A stretch of DNA of 64,000 nucleotides from Akkermansia massiliensis (GTDB lineage: Bacteria; Verrucomicrobiota; Verrucomicrobiia; Verrucomicrobiales; Akkermansiaceae): assembly GCF_023516715.1 (NCBI RefSeq), contig NZ_JAMGSI010000002.1, forward strand, positions 1,116,001-1,180,000, in the 5' to 3' direction. The translations under genes were made by a program, and so were the position numbers. Below are positions 47,369 to 55,425 of the stretch, piece after piece. The first letter of the stretch is position 1. Every line of letters starts with the position of its first letter. The notes beneath the pieces are model-generated. The model was not told where the DNA came from, ran no database searches, and saw only the letters and a list, made by a program, of their open reading frames with translations.

Positions 47369-48520
47369 ATGAAGCGGCGGCAGGGTGCAGGCAATCCAAT
47401 TTCCACCGGATTGAAGAAAATTCTTGGTGGAAGGGGCGCTCTTGTCCATGATGCGGGCGTGCTGACGCCGGATCCCGCTGTTATTAAAGATTCCCTGTGC
47501 GCCGTGTCCCGGCAGCTTGGGTTTTCCGGCTGCCGGGTGGCCCGTGCGGGAAGGAGCCCGCATGCGGAAAAATTGTTCCAATGGCTGGAACGGGGCTGGC
47601 ACGCCGGGATGGAATGGATGGCGCGTTCTCCGGAGCGGAGGGCGGACCCTGCGGAGGTGCTTTCCGGCTGCCGTTCCGTCATCTGCCTGTCCTATGACTA
47701 TGACAGCCCCGCCATGCGTCCGGAGGGGGAGGGAAGCATCTGCCTTTACGCCCACGGAAGGGACTACCACGGAATTCTGGAAGAGAAGCTGGCGGATTTG
47801 CAGGAACTGCTTTCCATTTACGGTGGCGAGCAAAAGGGATATGTGGACGCCGGACCCGTCATGGAACGGGACCACGCGGAAGCGTGCGGCCTGGGATGGC
47901 GCGGAAGAAGCGGCCTGATCGTTCGCAGGAAGGGAGGCTCGCGCTTTTTCATCGCCACCCTGCTGACCACGCTGGAGCTGGAGCCGGACACTCCGGTCTC
48001 CCACGGGTGCGGAAGCTGCCGGCGCTGTGCGGACCTGTGCCCGACGGGCGCAATCATGGAAAACGGCCAGGTGGATGCCGGACGCTGCCTTTCCTACTGG
48101 ACGATTGAACACCGGGGATCCATTCCGGAGGAAATACGCCCCCTGGTAGGGACACGGCTGTACGGGTGCGACACCTGCGTGACGGTCTGCCCCTGGAACG
48201 GGAAGCCCCTGCCGGAGGCGGATGAGCGGTTCCGCATGTCCCGCCTGCTGGCCTCCATTCCGCTGCGCGATCTGCTTGCCCTGGATGCCGGCGGCTTTGC
48301 GGACCTGTTCCGGAATTCCCCCCTGAAAAGAATCAAGAGGGAGGGGCTGCTGCGCAACGGCTGCATTGTGCTGGGGAATGCGGGAACTCCGGATGACATT
48401 GATTTTCTGAAGGCGCTTTCCGGGGAGTCCCCCCTCGTGGCGGAGCATGCTTCCTGGGCGGTGGAACGCATCCTGCGCCGCCACGGGCGGCATGCATGTT
48501 CAAGCGGCGCAAGAGATTAA
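47369..48520 (+). CDS. queG: Epoxyqueuosine reductase
   Basis: QueG makes queuosine in tRNA from epoxyqueuosine, using cobalamin. The 383-residue product has GYVDAGPVMERDHAE with the catalytic Asp, GLGWRGRSG, and two [4Fe-4S] clusters (CGSCRRCADLCPTGAI and CDTCVTVCPWN). A C-terminal HEAT-like repeat (NAGTPDDIDFL) follows. The N-terminal ~30 residues are atypical; a GTG at 47459 would give a more usual start. The gene is divergent from the ELM1-like gene, 11 bp apart. Confidence 0.93.
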   Translation: MKRRQGAGNPISTGLKKILGGRGALVHDAGVLTPDPAVIKDSLCAVSRQLGFSGCRVARAGRSPHAEKLFQWLERGWHAGMEWMARSPERRADPAEVLSGCRSVICLSYDYDSPAMRPEGEGSICLYAHGRDYHGILEEKLADLQELLSIYGGEQKGYVDAGPVMERDHAEACGLGWRGRSGLIVRRKGGSRFFIATLLTTLELEPDTPVSHGCGSCRRCADLCPTGAIMENGQVDAGRCLSYWTIEHRGSIPEEIRPLVGTRLYGCDTCVTVCPWNGKPLPEADERFRMSRLLASIPLRDLLALDAGGFADLFRNSPLKRIKREGLLRNGCIVLGNAGTPDDIDFLKALSGESPLVAEHASWAVERILRRHGRHACSSGARD

Positions 48521-48545
48521 AAATAGAAAAAATGACGTTTTGCTC

Positions 48546-48608
48546 TTGTCAAAACCTCAATTTATGGTATCCATCTTGCCCCAAGCAATAGCTCTGCGCG
48601 AGGCAGAG
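48546..48608 (+). promoter_or_regulatory. Promoter and leader hairpin of the rpsM-rpsK-rpsD operon
   Basis: TTGTCA (48546-48551) and TATCCA (48568-48573) with 16-bp spacing form a plausible promoter. Downstream, CTCTGC (48592-48597) and GCAGAG (48603-48608) make a hairpin in the leader, 30 bp before the rpsM ATG. Ribosomal protein S4 commonly represses its own operon through a leader structure, so the hairpin is a candidate site, but this is inference. Confidence 0.4.
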
Positions 48609-48638
48609 AAAAATAACAGCTAGCAAATCCAATCCATT

Positions 48639-49016
48639 ATGGCACGCCTTTTCGGTACAGAAATACCCAACGAGAAGCGCATCGAGGCTTCCCTTCCGTA
48701 TATTTACGGAATCGGGCACTCGACTTCTAAGAGAATCCTGGAACAAGCAGGCATCAATCCCGACATCCGTACGGGACAGCTTACCGACGAACAACTCACG
48801 AAGATTGTTCAAGTGATCACCACTGACGGAATCCTGATTGAAGGTGACCTTCGTCGTGAAAAGCAATCCATTCTCAAGCGTCTGACCTCCATCAACTGCT
48901 ATCGCGGTCAGCGCCACCGCCGCGGCCTTCCGGTCCGTGGCCAGCGTACCCGCACGAATGCCCGCACCCGTAAAGGCAAGAAGAAGACCGTTGGCGCGCA
49001 GGCCAAGAAGAAGTAA
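48639..49016 (+). CDS. rpsM: Small-subunit ribosomal protein uS13
   Basis: uS13 sits at the head of the 30S subunit and contacts tRNA. The 125-residue product starts [19 protein letters not shown] and has [48 protein letters not shown] and a basic tail ending VGAQAKKK. The length is standard. It is the first gene of rpsM-rpsK-rpsD. There is no Shine-Dalgarno sequence; the region before ATG is AT-rich (AATCCATT). Confidence 0.97.
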   Translation: MARLFGTEIPNEKRIEASLPYIYGIGHSTSKRILEQAGINPDIRTGQLTDEQLTKIVQVITTDGILIEGDLRREKQSILKRLTSINCYRGQRHRRGLPVRGQRTRTNARTRKGKKKTVGAQAKKK

Positions 49017-49050
49017 TCCGGCAACCTGAATTTTACTATATAGCTTTACT

Positions 49051-49602
49051 ATGGCTAGCGAAGAAATCACCAACGAAACCGCCAAAAAGCCCGTGGAAGC
49101 GGCAGCTCCCGCTCCCGCTGCTGAAACTCCGGCCGCCGCTGTTTCCGCTCCTGAAGAAGTCAAGAAGCCCGAACCCCGCAAGGACATTTTTGCGGAACTC
49201 GGTCTGGGCGGCGATGATGACAAGCCCAAAATCCTGAAGGCCAAGGGCAGCAAGAACGTTTCCTCCGGCGTGGTTCATGTTTCCTCCACGTTCAACAACA
49301 CCGTCGTGACCGTCACCGACCAGCGCGGCAACGTGATCGGCTGGTCCTCCGCCGGCAAGATGGGCTTCAAGGGCTCCCGCAAGAGCACGGCTTACGCCGG
49401 CCAGGTGGTTTGCCAGGACGCCTGCCGCCAGGCCATGGGCCACGGTCTGCGTGAAGTGGAAGTGCGTGTGAAGGGACCGGGTTCCGGTCGTGAATCCGCC
49501 GTGCGTGCCGTGCAGACGATCGGTATTGAAATCACCTCCATCAAGGACGTGACCCCCATTCCCCACAACGGCTGCCGTCCCCCGAAGGCCCGCCGCGTCT
49601 AA
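49051..49602 (+). CDS. rpsK: Small-subunit ribosomal protein uS11 with N-terminal extension
   Basis: uS11 lines the 30S platform. The C-terminal ~120 residues are canonical: [36 protein letters not shown] and [15 protein letters not shown], ending RPPKARRV. The 183-residue protein carries a ~55-residue Ala/Pro/Glu-rich extension at the N-terminus ([14 protein letters not shown] and onwards) that ordinary uS11 (about 129 residues) lacks. There is no Shine-Dalgarno sequence. It lies 34 bp after rpsM and 32 bp before rpsD. Confidence 0.95.
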   Translation: MASEEITNETAKKPVEAAAPAPAAETPAAAVSAPEEVKKPEPRKDIFAELGLGGDDDKPKILKAKGSKNVSSGVVHVSSTFNNTVVTVTDQRGNVIGWSSAGKMGFKGSRKSTAYAGQVVCQDACRQAMGHGLREVEVRVKGPGSGRESAVRAVQTIGIEITSIKDVTPIPHNGCRPPKARRV

Positions 49603-49634
49603 TTGAATCCTTTTACCTATAGATCAAATATATC

Positions 49635-50246
49635 ATGGCTCGTTATACCGGTCCCCGCGATAAAGTGTCCCGCCGTTTTGGCGTTGCTCTTTTCGGTTCC
49701 ACCAAGGCTCTTGAAAAGCGCCCCTTCCCCCCCGGCCAGCATGGCATGCGCGCCGGCCGCAAGAAGAAGTCCGACTACGGCGTGATGCTTGCTGAAAAGC
49801 AGAAGCTGCGTTTCCAATACGGTGTGCTTGAAGGCCAGTTCCGCAAGTATTATGCAGAAGCCGCCCGCCGCCGCGGCATTACCGGCGACATCCTGCTTCA
49901 GCTCCTTGAACTCCGTCTGGACAATGTTGTGTACCGTCTCGGTTTCAGCAACACCCGCGCCGGCGCCCGTCAGCTCGTTTCCCACGGCCATATCACCGTG
50001 AACGGCAAAAAGACGAACGTTGCGTCCTACTCCTGCCGCCCTGGCGATGTGATCGCCGTCGGTGGAAAGGCCTCCTCCCAGCAGCTGGCTACCCGTTTCC
50101 TTGACCTGACCCAGGCCACTGTGGTTCCGGATTGGCTGGAATGCGACCGTGACAAGCTCACGGGCAAGATTGCTCGCGTACCTTCCAAGGAAGAGATTGC
50201 TCCCATCGTCAATGAGCAGCTCATCGTGGAATTCTACTCCCGTTAA
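49635..50246 (+). CDS. rpsD: Small-subunit ribosomal protein uS4
   Basis: uS4 is a primary 16S-binding protein and usually the operon autoregulator. The 203-residue product starts MARYTGPRDKVSRRFG and has KRPFPPGQHGMR, LQLLELRLDNVVYRLGF and the S4 RNA-binding domain ARQLVSHGHITVNGKK, ending IVEFYSR. No zinc-binding cysteine cluster is present, so it is a C-minus form. It is the last gene of the cluster; rpoA and rplQ do not follow as they do in many bacteria. A terminator lies 26 bp downstream. Confidence 0.96.
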   Translation: MARYTGPRDKVSRRFGVALFGSTKALEKRPFPPGQHGMRAGRKKKSDYGVMLAEKQKLRFQYGVLEGQFRKYYAEAARRRGITGDILLQLLELRLDNVVYRLGFSNTRAGARQLVSHGHITVNGKKTNVASYSCRPGDVIAVGGKASSQQLATRFLDLTQATVVPDWLECDRDKLTGKIARVPSKEEIAPIVNEQLIVEFYSR

Positions 50247-50271
50247 TCTTATTTCCTTCTGGATTTGCTTC

Positions 50272-50305
50272 AAAACCCCGGTTGCCTTTTGGCGGCCGGG
50301 GTTTT
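50272..50305 (+). terminator. Rho-independent terminator of rpsM-rpsK-rpsD
   Basis: AAAACCCCGG (50272-50281) and CCGGGGTTTT (50296-50305) form a perfect 10-bp stem whose 3' arm supplies the T-run. It lies 25 bp after the rpsD stop. Confidence 0.8.
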
Positions 50306-50326
50306 GGGCGTTTAAGGGAAGAGGAT

Positions 50327-50374
50327 GGAGAGTTGAGGGTTGAGAGTTGAGGGTTGAGAGTTGAGGGTTGAGAG
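50327..50374 (+). repeat. 14-bp tandem repeat upstream of a HAD phosphatase
   Basis: The unit TGAGAGTTGAGGGT is repeated just over three times (50327-50374), ending 15 bp before the ATG at 50389. It is purine-rich on the plus strand. Slippage could change spacing to the start codon. Confidence 0.85.
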
Positions 50375-50388
50375 TATAGGATGGGGGT

Positions 50389-51156
50389 ATGACGGATGAT
50401 TTGAGCGAAAGGGGAGTGGCCCTTTTTGATATGGACGGAACATTGCTGCCCTGGGATACGCAATACGTTTTTTCCTGTTTCGTGCTGAGGCTCCATCCAT
50501 GGCGGCGCCTGCTGGTGCTTCTTTTCCTGGCCTGCATTCCTCTTTATGTTCTGAGGATATGGGATGAAAACCGGATGAAGAGGGCCTATCTCATTTATTT
50601 GTGGGGACTCCCCGCAGAAACGGTGCGGGAGTATGGAAGGAAATTCGGCTCTCTGGCACAGGAATGGATTTATCCGGAACTGAAGGAACGGCTGGAGGAA
50701 CACCGGAAGAAGGGGGATCTGTGCCTCATGGTTTCCGCCTCCCCAACCTTTTACGCGGAACCTCTGGGTGAGCTGCTGGGATTTGACGGCGTTCTGGGAA
50801 CGGACGTGCTTCTGGACGGCCGCATGCCGGCGATGCCGGAATTGCCGAACGGCAACAACAAGGGACAGATAAAGGTGGAGCGCCTGCGCGAGCGGAAGGT
50901 GCTGCCGGAGCACGGCGTTCTGGATAACGCCGCCGCCTACAGCGACAGTGGCGCGGATATGCCCATGCTGCTTTCCTGCGGACAAAGGGTCCTGGTGAAT
51001 CCTTCTCCTTCCCTGAAGGAAGACGAACGCCTGGCCGGGGCGGAATGCCTGTATCCTGCCCGGCCATGGAGAGGAAAGCTTGGCAAGATCTGGAAGATTG
51101 CTCTTTTTGTCATGGGGATGGTAAATATAAATGTTAGAAAATCAATGATTAGCTAA
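50389..51156 (+). CDS. HAD-IB family phosphatase with membrane segment
   Basis: The 255-residue product has HAD motif I FDMDGTLLPWD (~14-24), a hydrophobic stretch (LLVLLFLACIPLYVLRI, ~40-57) as a cap or membrane contact, motif II LMVSASP (~114-120) and motif III/IV YSDSGADMPML. It resembles SerB-like HAD-IB phosphatases, so it may dephosphorylate phosphoserine or lipid-linked phosphate. The hydrophobic stretch favours a membrane-associated substrate. It follows the ribosomal operon after its own short leader containing the tandem repeat. Confidence 0.85.
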   Translation: MTDDLSERGVALFDMDGTLLPWDTQYVFSCFVLRLHPWRRLLVLLFLACIPLYVLRIWDENRMKRAYLIYLWGLPAETVREYGRKFGSLAQEWIYPELKERLEEHRKKGDLCLMVSASPTFYAEPLGELLGFDGVLGTDVLLDGRMPAMPELPNGNNKGQIKVERLRERKVLPEHGVLDNAAAYSDSGADMPMLLSCGQRVLVNPSPSLKEDERLAGAECLYPARPWRGKLGKIWKIALFVMGMVNINVRKSMIS

Positions 51157-51207
51157 CTGTGGGGGAGAAAAGGCTTTACATTTGTGACGGAAATGTTTCA
51201 CTTTCCT

Positions 51208-51243
51208 TAACAAGGGGGAAAAGATACTTTTCTTTCCTTGTTA
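51208..51243 (+). promoter_or_regulatory. Long hairpin in the leader of the outer-membrane barrel gene
   Basis: The arm TAACAAGGGGGAAAAG (51208-51223) pairs with CTTTTCTTTCCTTGTTA (51227-51243). The stem has about 16 pairs including two G-U pairs, one bulged T and a 3-base loop. It ends 37 bp before the ATG at 51281 and lacks a following T-run, so it is more likely an mRNA-stabilising or regulatory hairpin than a terminator of the HAD gene. Confidence 0.55.
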
Positions 51244-51280
51244 GCAAATCAACAATTAATACCCTAACCAAGTAATAGTC

Positions 51281-52207
51281 ATGCAAACCAAGAACATCAT
51301 CAGTGTTGCGGCAGCTGTGGCATCCTTTGCCGGCGCTGCTCTTGCGGGCACTCCCGTCAAGATTGTTGCTCCGACTCCGGTTCCCACTCCCGTGGCGACT
51401 GTCAGCCCGCTGTCCGGCGATATCTACGCCGGTTATGCCTCCAATTACACCAGCCGCGGCATCGTGGCTTCCCACGCCTTGGTGGGAGGGGATAGCGTTA
51501 TCCCTGCCGGTGTAAATCTGAATTACAAGCTGAGCGACGCCAACTCCATTGTGGGTGCCGCTTCCTACACCTCCCTGACCTCCGGTCACGAGCTGCTTGG
51601 CATGAAAGATATTGCTTTCCACAATGAAACCAATTTCAACCTTGGCTGGAAGAACCAGGACGGTTTGCTGAAGAACCTGTCCACCACCCTCGGCTGGAAT
51701 CTGATTCATGGCGGTCTGCTCGGCAACTTTGCCAAGTATGATTACAGCAACCTCCTTGCAAACGGCGTCGTTGGCCAGCGTCATGCCCACTCCGTGGCTC
51801 AGGAATTCTATCTGAACCTGAACTATGACCTGTGCAGCAACTGGTTCGCCGGTGTGACCACTAGCTATGGCTTCCAGGGAATGACCGGATGGTGGTTCCA
51901 GCCGTATGTGGGCTGGAAGGCTTCCATCTGCCCCGCCACGGACATCGTGATCACGGGCGGCATGTCTGCCACTGCCGGCTACTTCGACAGCAAGTCCGCT
52001 TTCATGTCCAACGGCGCGCAAGCTTGGTGGGTGAAGGCTGAACTGCCTGTCAAGCTGGGCGTGAAGAATCTGGCCGTGGTTCCCTTCGTCAGCTTCAACT
52101 GGGCCGGCAACGGCGCCTTGAAGGCTAACAAGGGCGTGGACGCAGGTTCCAAGCCTTACAAGAACTTCGGCGTGGTGGCTGGCGCCAACCTCGTCTATTC
52201 CTTCTAA
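51281..52207 (+). CDS. Outer-membrane beta-barrel protein (paralogue A)
   Basis: The 308-residue product has a signal peptide (MQTKNIISVAAAVASFAGAA) and a long run of alternating beta-strands (YAGYASNYTSRGIVASH, FYLNLNYDLCSNWF, GVTTSYGFQGMTGWW). The C-terminus VYSF ends with aromatic Phe, as in Bam-assembled barrels. It is expected to be an abundant porin-like or structural protein. The 5' leader carries a strong hairpin and the gene is followed by a strong terminator. It is related to the protein at 52568 (shared GMTGWWF/GITGWWF and a common LVYSF ending). Confidence 0.8.
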   Translation: MQTKNIISVAAAVASFAGAALAGTPVKIVAPTPVPTPVATVSPLSGDIYAGYASNYTSRGIVASHALVGGDSVIPAGVNLNYKLSDANSIVGAASYTSLTSGHELLGMKDIAFHNETNFNLGWKNQDGLLKNLSTTLGWNLIHGGLLGNFAKYDYSNLLANGVVGQRHAHSVAQEFYLNLNYDLCSNWFAGVTTSYGFQGMTGWWFQPYVGWKASICPATDIVITGGMSATAGYFDSKSAFMSNGAQAWWVKAELPVKLGVKNLAVVPFVSFNWAGNGALKANKGVDAGSKPYKNFGVVAGANLVYSF

Positions 52208-52237
52208 GCCGTCCGGCTTACGATTGAATCATGTTTC

Positions 52238-52267
52238 AAGAGCGGCGGAGCAATCCGCCGCTCTTTT
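52238..52267 (+). terminator. Strong Rho-independent terminator after the outer-membrane barrel gene
   Basis: AGAGCGGCGGA and TCCGCCGCTCT (52238-52248 and 52253-52263) pair perfectly over a GCAA loop, followed by TTTT at 52264-52267. The GNRA-type loop adds stability. Confidence 0.9.
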
Positions 52268-52567
52268 TCTTTCATGTTCCGGATGGAGGAAGGAGAAATT
52301 GCCGATTAAGGCGGGGACTAAGATCCGGCCATTGTTCCTGTTCCGGCCGGTGATGGCTTAGGAAAAGCCGTCACGGATATGGCTGCTGCTGCACTGGCTG
52401 GAAAATTTGGGGCAGCGGCAGGGCGGATTTTTTTATTCCTTGCAGGATGAGCGGCTTGCGGAGGAATTGACTTTCCGGGGTAAAGGAGAATTGCTCCGCT
52501 CCTTTTTTGCTTGTTGCCAGAGGCAGTATTTTTATTCAGAATGCCGCGGAACAGGAGTTCCAAGTTT
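52268..52567. other. Intergenic stretch between two outer-membrane barrel genes
   Basis: There is no convincing gene. A GC stem GAGCGG/CCGCTC (52449-52454 and 52496-52501) is followed by TTTTTT at 52503-52508, resembling a second terminator or leader hairpin for the downstream gene. A short frame reading VPVPAGDGLGKAVTD (~52334-52378) has no start and may be a remnant. Nothing more is identified. Confidence 0.4.
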
Positions 52568-53389
52568 ATGAGTTTTTCCTTTTTTTCTGCTCTTGGGGCG
52601 GTTCTGGCCGTTTCCATTTCAATTTCCCTGGCGGAGTCACGCATTCCGGATGTTCCTTCCGATCCGCCTCTGAGACCCGTGAGCGGCAGCTTGAAGGCGG
52701 GCTATTCCACGAATTACGAATTCCGCGGCCTGATTCCCGGCGGCTGTAATCCCACGGCCCCCTTGCGTCTGGACTGGAGAAGCGACCTGAATGACCGGTA
52801 TTCCCTGATTCTGGCGTTGAAGGAGGAAATTTTCCTGGGGCATCCGGCGGTTGACTTGGAGAATGAGACAATGGCTGATCTTGGGCTTCAAAGGAAGTTC
52901 GGGAAGGCCACTTACGCCGCATTATCCTTCCGTGCGAATGACGGCGGTTTGGCGGGGTTTGCCTCCGAACATTTGTTCGGCAACGGTGGGACAACGTATG
53001 AAACGGCGCTGATTCTGCGCCATGATCTGGGCTTCCTGCCCGGTTTTTATGCGCAGGGAAGCGCCGCTTATTCCTTTTACGGCATTACGGGCTGGTGGTT
53101 TGACATGTGCACCGGGTCGGATTTCCGGATGACGGAAAACCTTTACATGGGTTTCAAGTTCGGCGCGGTGCTGAGTTCCTCCTACTGGCCTTCCGGCAGC
53201 AACGGTTGGCAGTCCCTGTACGTCAGGGTGACGGCGAATTACCGTTTGTTCGGGAATATTTTTGTGGAGCCGTTTGTGGGGCTGCACTGGCTCGGCAAGG
53301 GAGCCCACGGAGTGAACCGGGTGTATGGGAGAACGCTGGTGAAGGGCAATAGCTGGGTGACGGGCGTCAGCCTGGTTTATAGCTTCTGA
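52568..53389 (+). CDS. Outer-membrane beta-barrel protein (paralogue B)
   Basis: From the ATG at 52568 the product is 273 residues with a signal peptide (MSFSFFSALGAVLAVSISIS) and barrel-like alternating strands. Typical ones are GYSTNYEFRGLIPGG and ALILRHDLGFLPGFYAQGS. GITGWWFDMCTG and the terminal SLVYSF match paralogue A. An ATG at 52511 would put a basic stretch before the signal, so 52568 is preferred. The two barrels share size, order and motif, so they are probably a tandem duplication that has diverged. The last 13 bases overlap the convergent GNAT gene. Confidence 0.78.
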   Translation: MSFSFFSALGAVLAVSISISLAESRIPDVPSDPPLRPVSGSLKAGYSTNYEFRGLIPGGCNPTAPLRLDWRSDLNDRYSLILALKEEIFLGHPAVDLENETMADLGLQRKFGKATYAALSFRANDGGLAGFASEHLFGNGGTTYETALILRHDLGFLPGFYAQGSAAYSFYGITGWWFDMCTGSDFRMTENLYMGFKFGAVLSSSYWPSGSNGWQSLYVRVTANYRLFGNIFVEPFVGLHWLGKGAHGVNRVYGRTLVKGNSWVTGVSLVYSF

Positions 53390-53895
53390 CCAGTTGGAGG
53401 TGTTTCCCCCTCCTGCGGGAAGAGGTCCGCACGCATGCGGATCATGTCAATGCACTGCACGCCGTTGTCCCAGACGGGTTCCGGGTAGTTGTCCGTAAAG
53501 TGGTTTTTGACGACGCCTGAAATCCGGAAGCCACAGCTTTCATACAGGGCCATTGGGCCCGGGGAGGCATCGCACGTTCCCAGTTCCGCATATCTTGCCC
53601 CCTTGTTCCTGATGATGTGCAGGGCGTGCAGCACCAGAGCGGTTCCGCAACCGTGCCTTCTGTATTCAGGGGCTACGGAACAGTTCATGATTTCCCATGT
53701 GTCTTCCCCCGTTTGCCGGATGACGATAGCTCCGGCGGCAGCTCCGCGGCTCCGTGCGACGTAAAGTTCGCCGTGGGCCAGATGGTCCGCTACCTGCCGT
53801 TCGTCCGGATCGGCATCCAGCAGAAGTTCCCTGAGGGGAGGGGGCGGAGGCCACACGGCTGTTTCCTGCGCCACATGGAAGGCAGGGGCCATCAT
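53377..53895 (-). CDS. GNAT-family N-acetyltransferase
   Basis: The 172-residue product has the GNAT fold: AGAIVIRQTGEDTWEIMN, the acetyl-CoA loop in VAPEYRRHGCGTALV (R-x-x-G-C/x-G), LGTCDASPGPMALYESCGF and a C-terminal strand. The acetyl acceptor is unknown. The start ATG overlaps the stop of pyk by 4 bp, so it is coupled to the pyruvate kinase gene and lies convergent with the outer-membrane barrel gene. Confidence 0.85.
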   Translation of the reverse strand: MMAPAFHVAQETAVWPPPPPLRELLLDADPDERQVADHLAHGELYVARSRGAAAGAIVIRQTGEDTWEIMNCSVAPEYRRHGCGTALVLHALHIIRNKGARYAELGTCDASPGPMALYESCGFRISGVVKNHFTDNYPEPVWDNGVQCIDMIRMRADLFPQEGETPPTGQKL

Positions 53896-55313
53896 TCCGC
53901 GCGCATGAAGATGATGGAGTCCGCCAGCAGTTCCCCTTGCAGGCTGTCCCCCTGGATGACGACGGGCTGGCCGGAGGTGATAAGCCCTTTTTCCTTCAGC
54001 AGGTTCAGAGCGGTGGAGATCATGCGGGCCGGGTCTTTCAGGAAGGGGGATTCAAAGGCGGTCACGTCGCGTGCCAGCGCGAGCTGCCGGACGACAACGG
54101 GGTCATTGCTGAAGGCGAAGATGGGGGCCCGTTCCGGCCTGAGGACGGCTGCCTGCGTGGCGGCCAGGCCGCGGCGGGTGAAGATGACCATGCAGGCGTT
54201 TTCCACGGAGTCCGCCAGGGAGATGGCTGCCTTGGTGGCCTTCTGCCTGTCTCCGTTCAGGATGGCGGAGGCGGCAAAGTTAAGGTTGCCGGAGCGCTCC
54301 ATGCGGTGCGCGATGGAGTCCAGGACCTCCACGCAGCGCACGGGATAATGGCCTACGGAGGTTTCTCCGGAGAGCATGACGGCGTCCGCCTGTTCAAAGA
54401 TGGCGTTGGAAACGTCCGTGACTTCCGCACGGGTGGGGGTGGGCTGCGTGATCATGGATTCCAGCATGTGCGTGGCGACGATGCAGCGGCGCCCCAGCCT
54501 GTGGCAGTGGCGAATAATGCGGCGCTGGATGATGGGAAGTTCCTCAATGCTGACTTCAATGCCCAGATCGCCGCGCGCGACCATGATGACGTCTGCAGCC
54601 AGGATGATGTCGTCAATGTGGCGGATGGCCTGCTGGTCCTCGATTTTGGCGACAATCTGGGCCCTTCCTCCAAGGTTGTCGATATGCTCCCGGAGCTGGG
54701 CAATGTGGGCGGCGTCCCGGACGAAGGACATGGCTACGTAGTCCGTCTCGCATTCCACGGCTACGGCCAGGTCCGCCAGGTCTTTTTCCGTCAGGGCGGG
54801 GAGCCGCAGGGCCACGCCGGGGAGGTTGATGTGGCGGCGGGAGCCGAATACTCCTTCCGTGAGCACCTTGCAGATGAGCCTGTCCGGGCGCACTTCCTCA
54901 ATGCGCATGAGAATGCCTCCGTTGTCCACCACCATCGTATGGCCTACCTGGACGTCCTGCAGGAGCCCGTCATAGTTCACCGTGGTGGAGAAGGGGAGTT
55001 CCGGCTTGGCCGTGCTCAGGCGGATTTCCAGCGTGTCCCCTTTTTTCAGATGGTAGGGTTCGGGCAGGTCCCCGGTGCGGATGGACGGCCCCTGGAGGTC
55101 AAAGAGAATGGCTATGTTCGCCTGCAGCTCTGCGGCTTTCCGGCGGATGCGGAAGACGACTTCCCGGACCCAGTCGTGTTTGGAGTGGCTCATGTTGAGC
55201 CGGAAAACGTTGGCTCCGGCTTCAATAAGCTGGCCCAGCATGTCGGAAGTGTCTGTTGCTGGTCCAATGGTGCAGATGATTTTGGTGGCGCGGGGCCGGG
55301 AAGGTGTGCTCAT
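53892..55313 (-). CDS. pyk: Pyruvate kinase
   Basis: Pyruvate kinase makes pyruvate and ATP from phosphoenolpyruvate. The 473-residue product has TKIICTIGPATDTSD, VFRLNMSHSKHDW, the catalytic Lys in IVAKIEDQQAI and MVARGDLGIE. ATHMLESMITQPTPTRAEV and MLSGETSVGHYPV follow. The C-terminal domain is of standard length. The four-base overlap with the GNAT gene suggests a short operon. Confidence 0.95.
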   Translation of the reverse strand: MSTPSRPRATKIICTIGPATDTSDMLGQLIEAGANVFRLNMSHSKHDWVREVVFRIRRKAAELQANIAILFDLQGPSIRTGDLPEPYHLKKGDTLEIRLSTAKPELPFSTTVNYDGLLQDVQVGHTMVVDNGGILMRIEEVRPDRLICKVLTEGVFGSRRHINLPGVALRLPALTEKDLADLAVAVECETDYVAMSFVRDAAHIAQLREHIDNLGGRAQIVAKIEDQQAIRHIDDIILAADVIMVARGDLGIEVSIEELPIIQRRIIRHCHRLGRRCIVATHMLESMITQPTPTRAEVTDVSNAIFEQADAVMLSGETSVGHYPVRCVEVLDSIAHRMERSGNLNFAASAILNGDRQKATKAAISLADSVENACMVIFTRRGLAATQAAVLRPERAPIFAFSNDPVVVRQLALARDVTAFESPFLKDPARMISTALNLLKEKGLITSGQPVVIQGDSLQGELLADSIIFMRAE

Positions 55314-55425
55314 GGTCTTTGTCAGTGCCCATACTGTATCTTACGGGACGTTCAAATGAAGTTTTTTGTGGTACATGGCAGGATTGTTGCATGTCACGGA
55401 GCGGATGCGGGAGCATACTGGCGGC

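Noticed and set aside
52318-52644. Minus-strand ORF covering the gap between the two outer-membrane barrels
   Set aside because: It reads through the reverse of a barrel gene's signal region and a GC-rich stretch, and its composition looks like a shadow frame.
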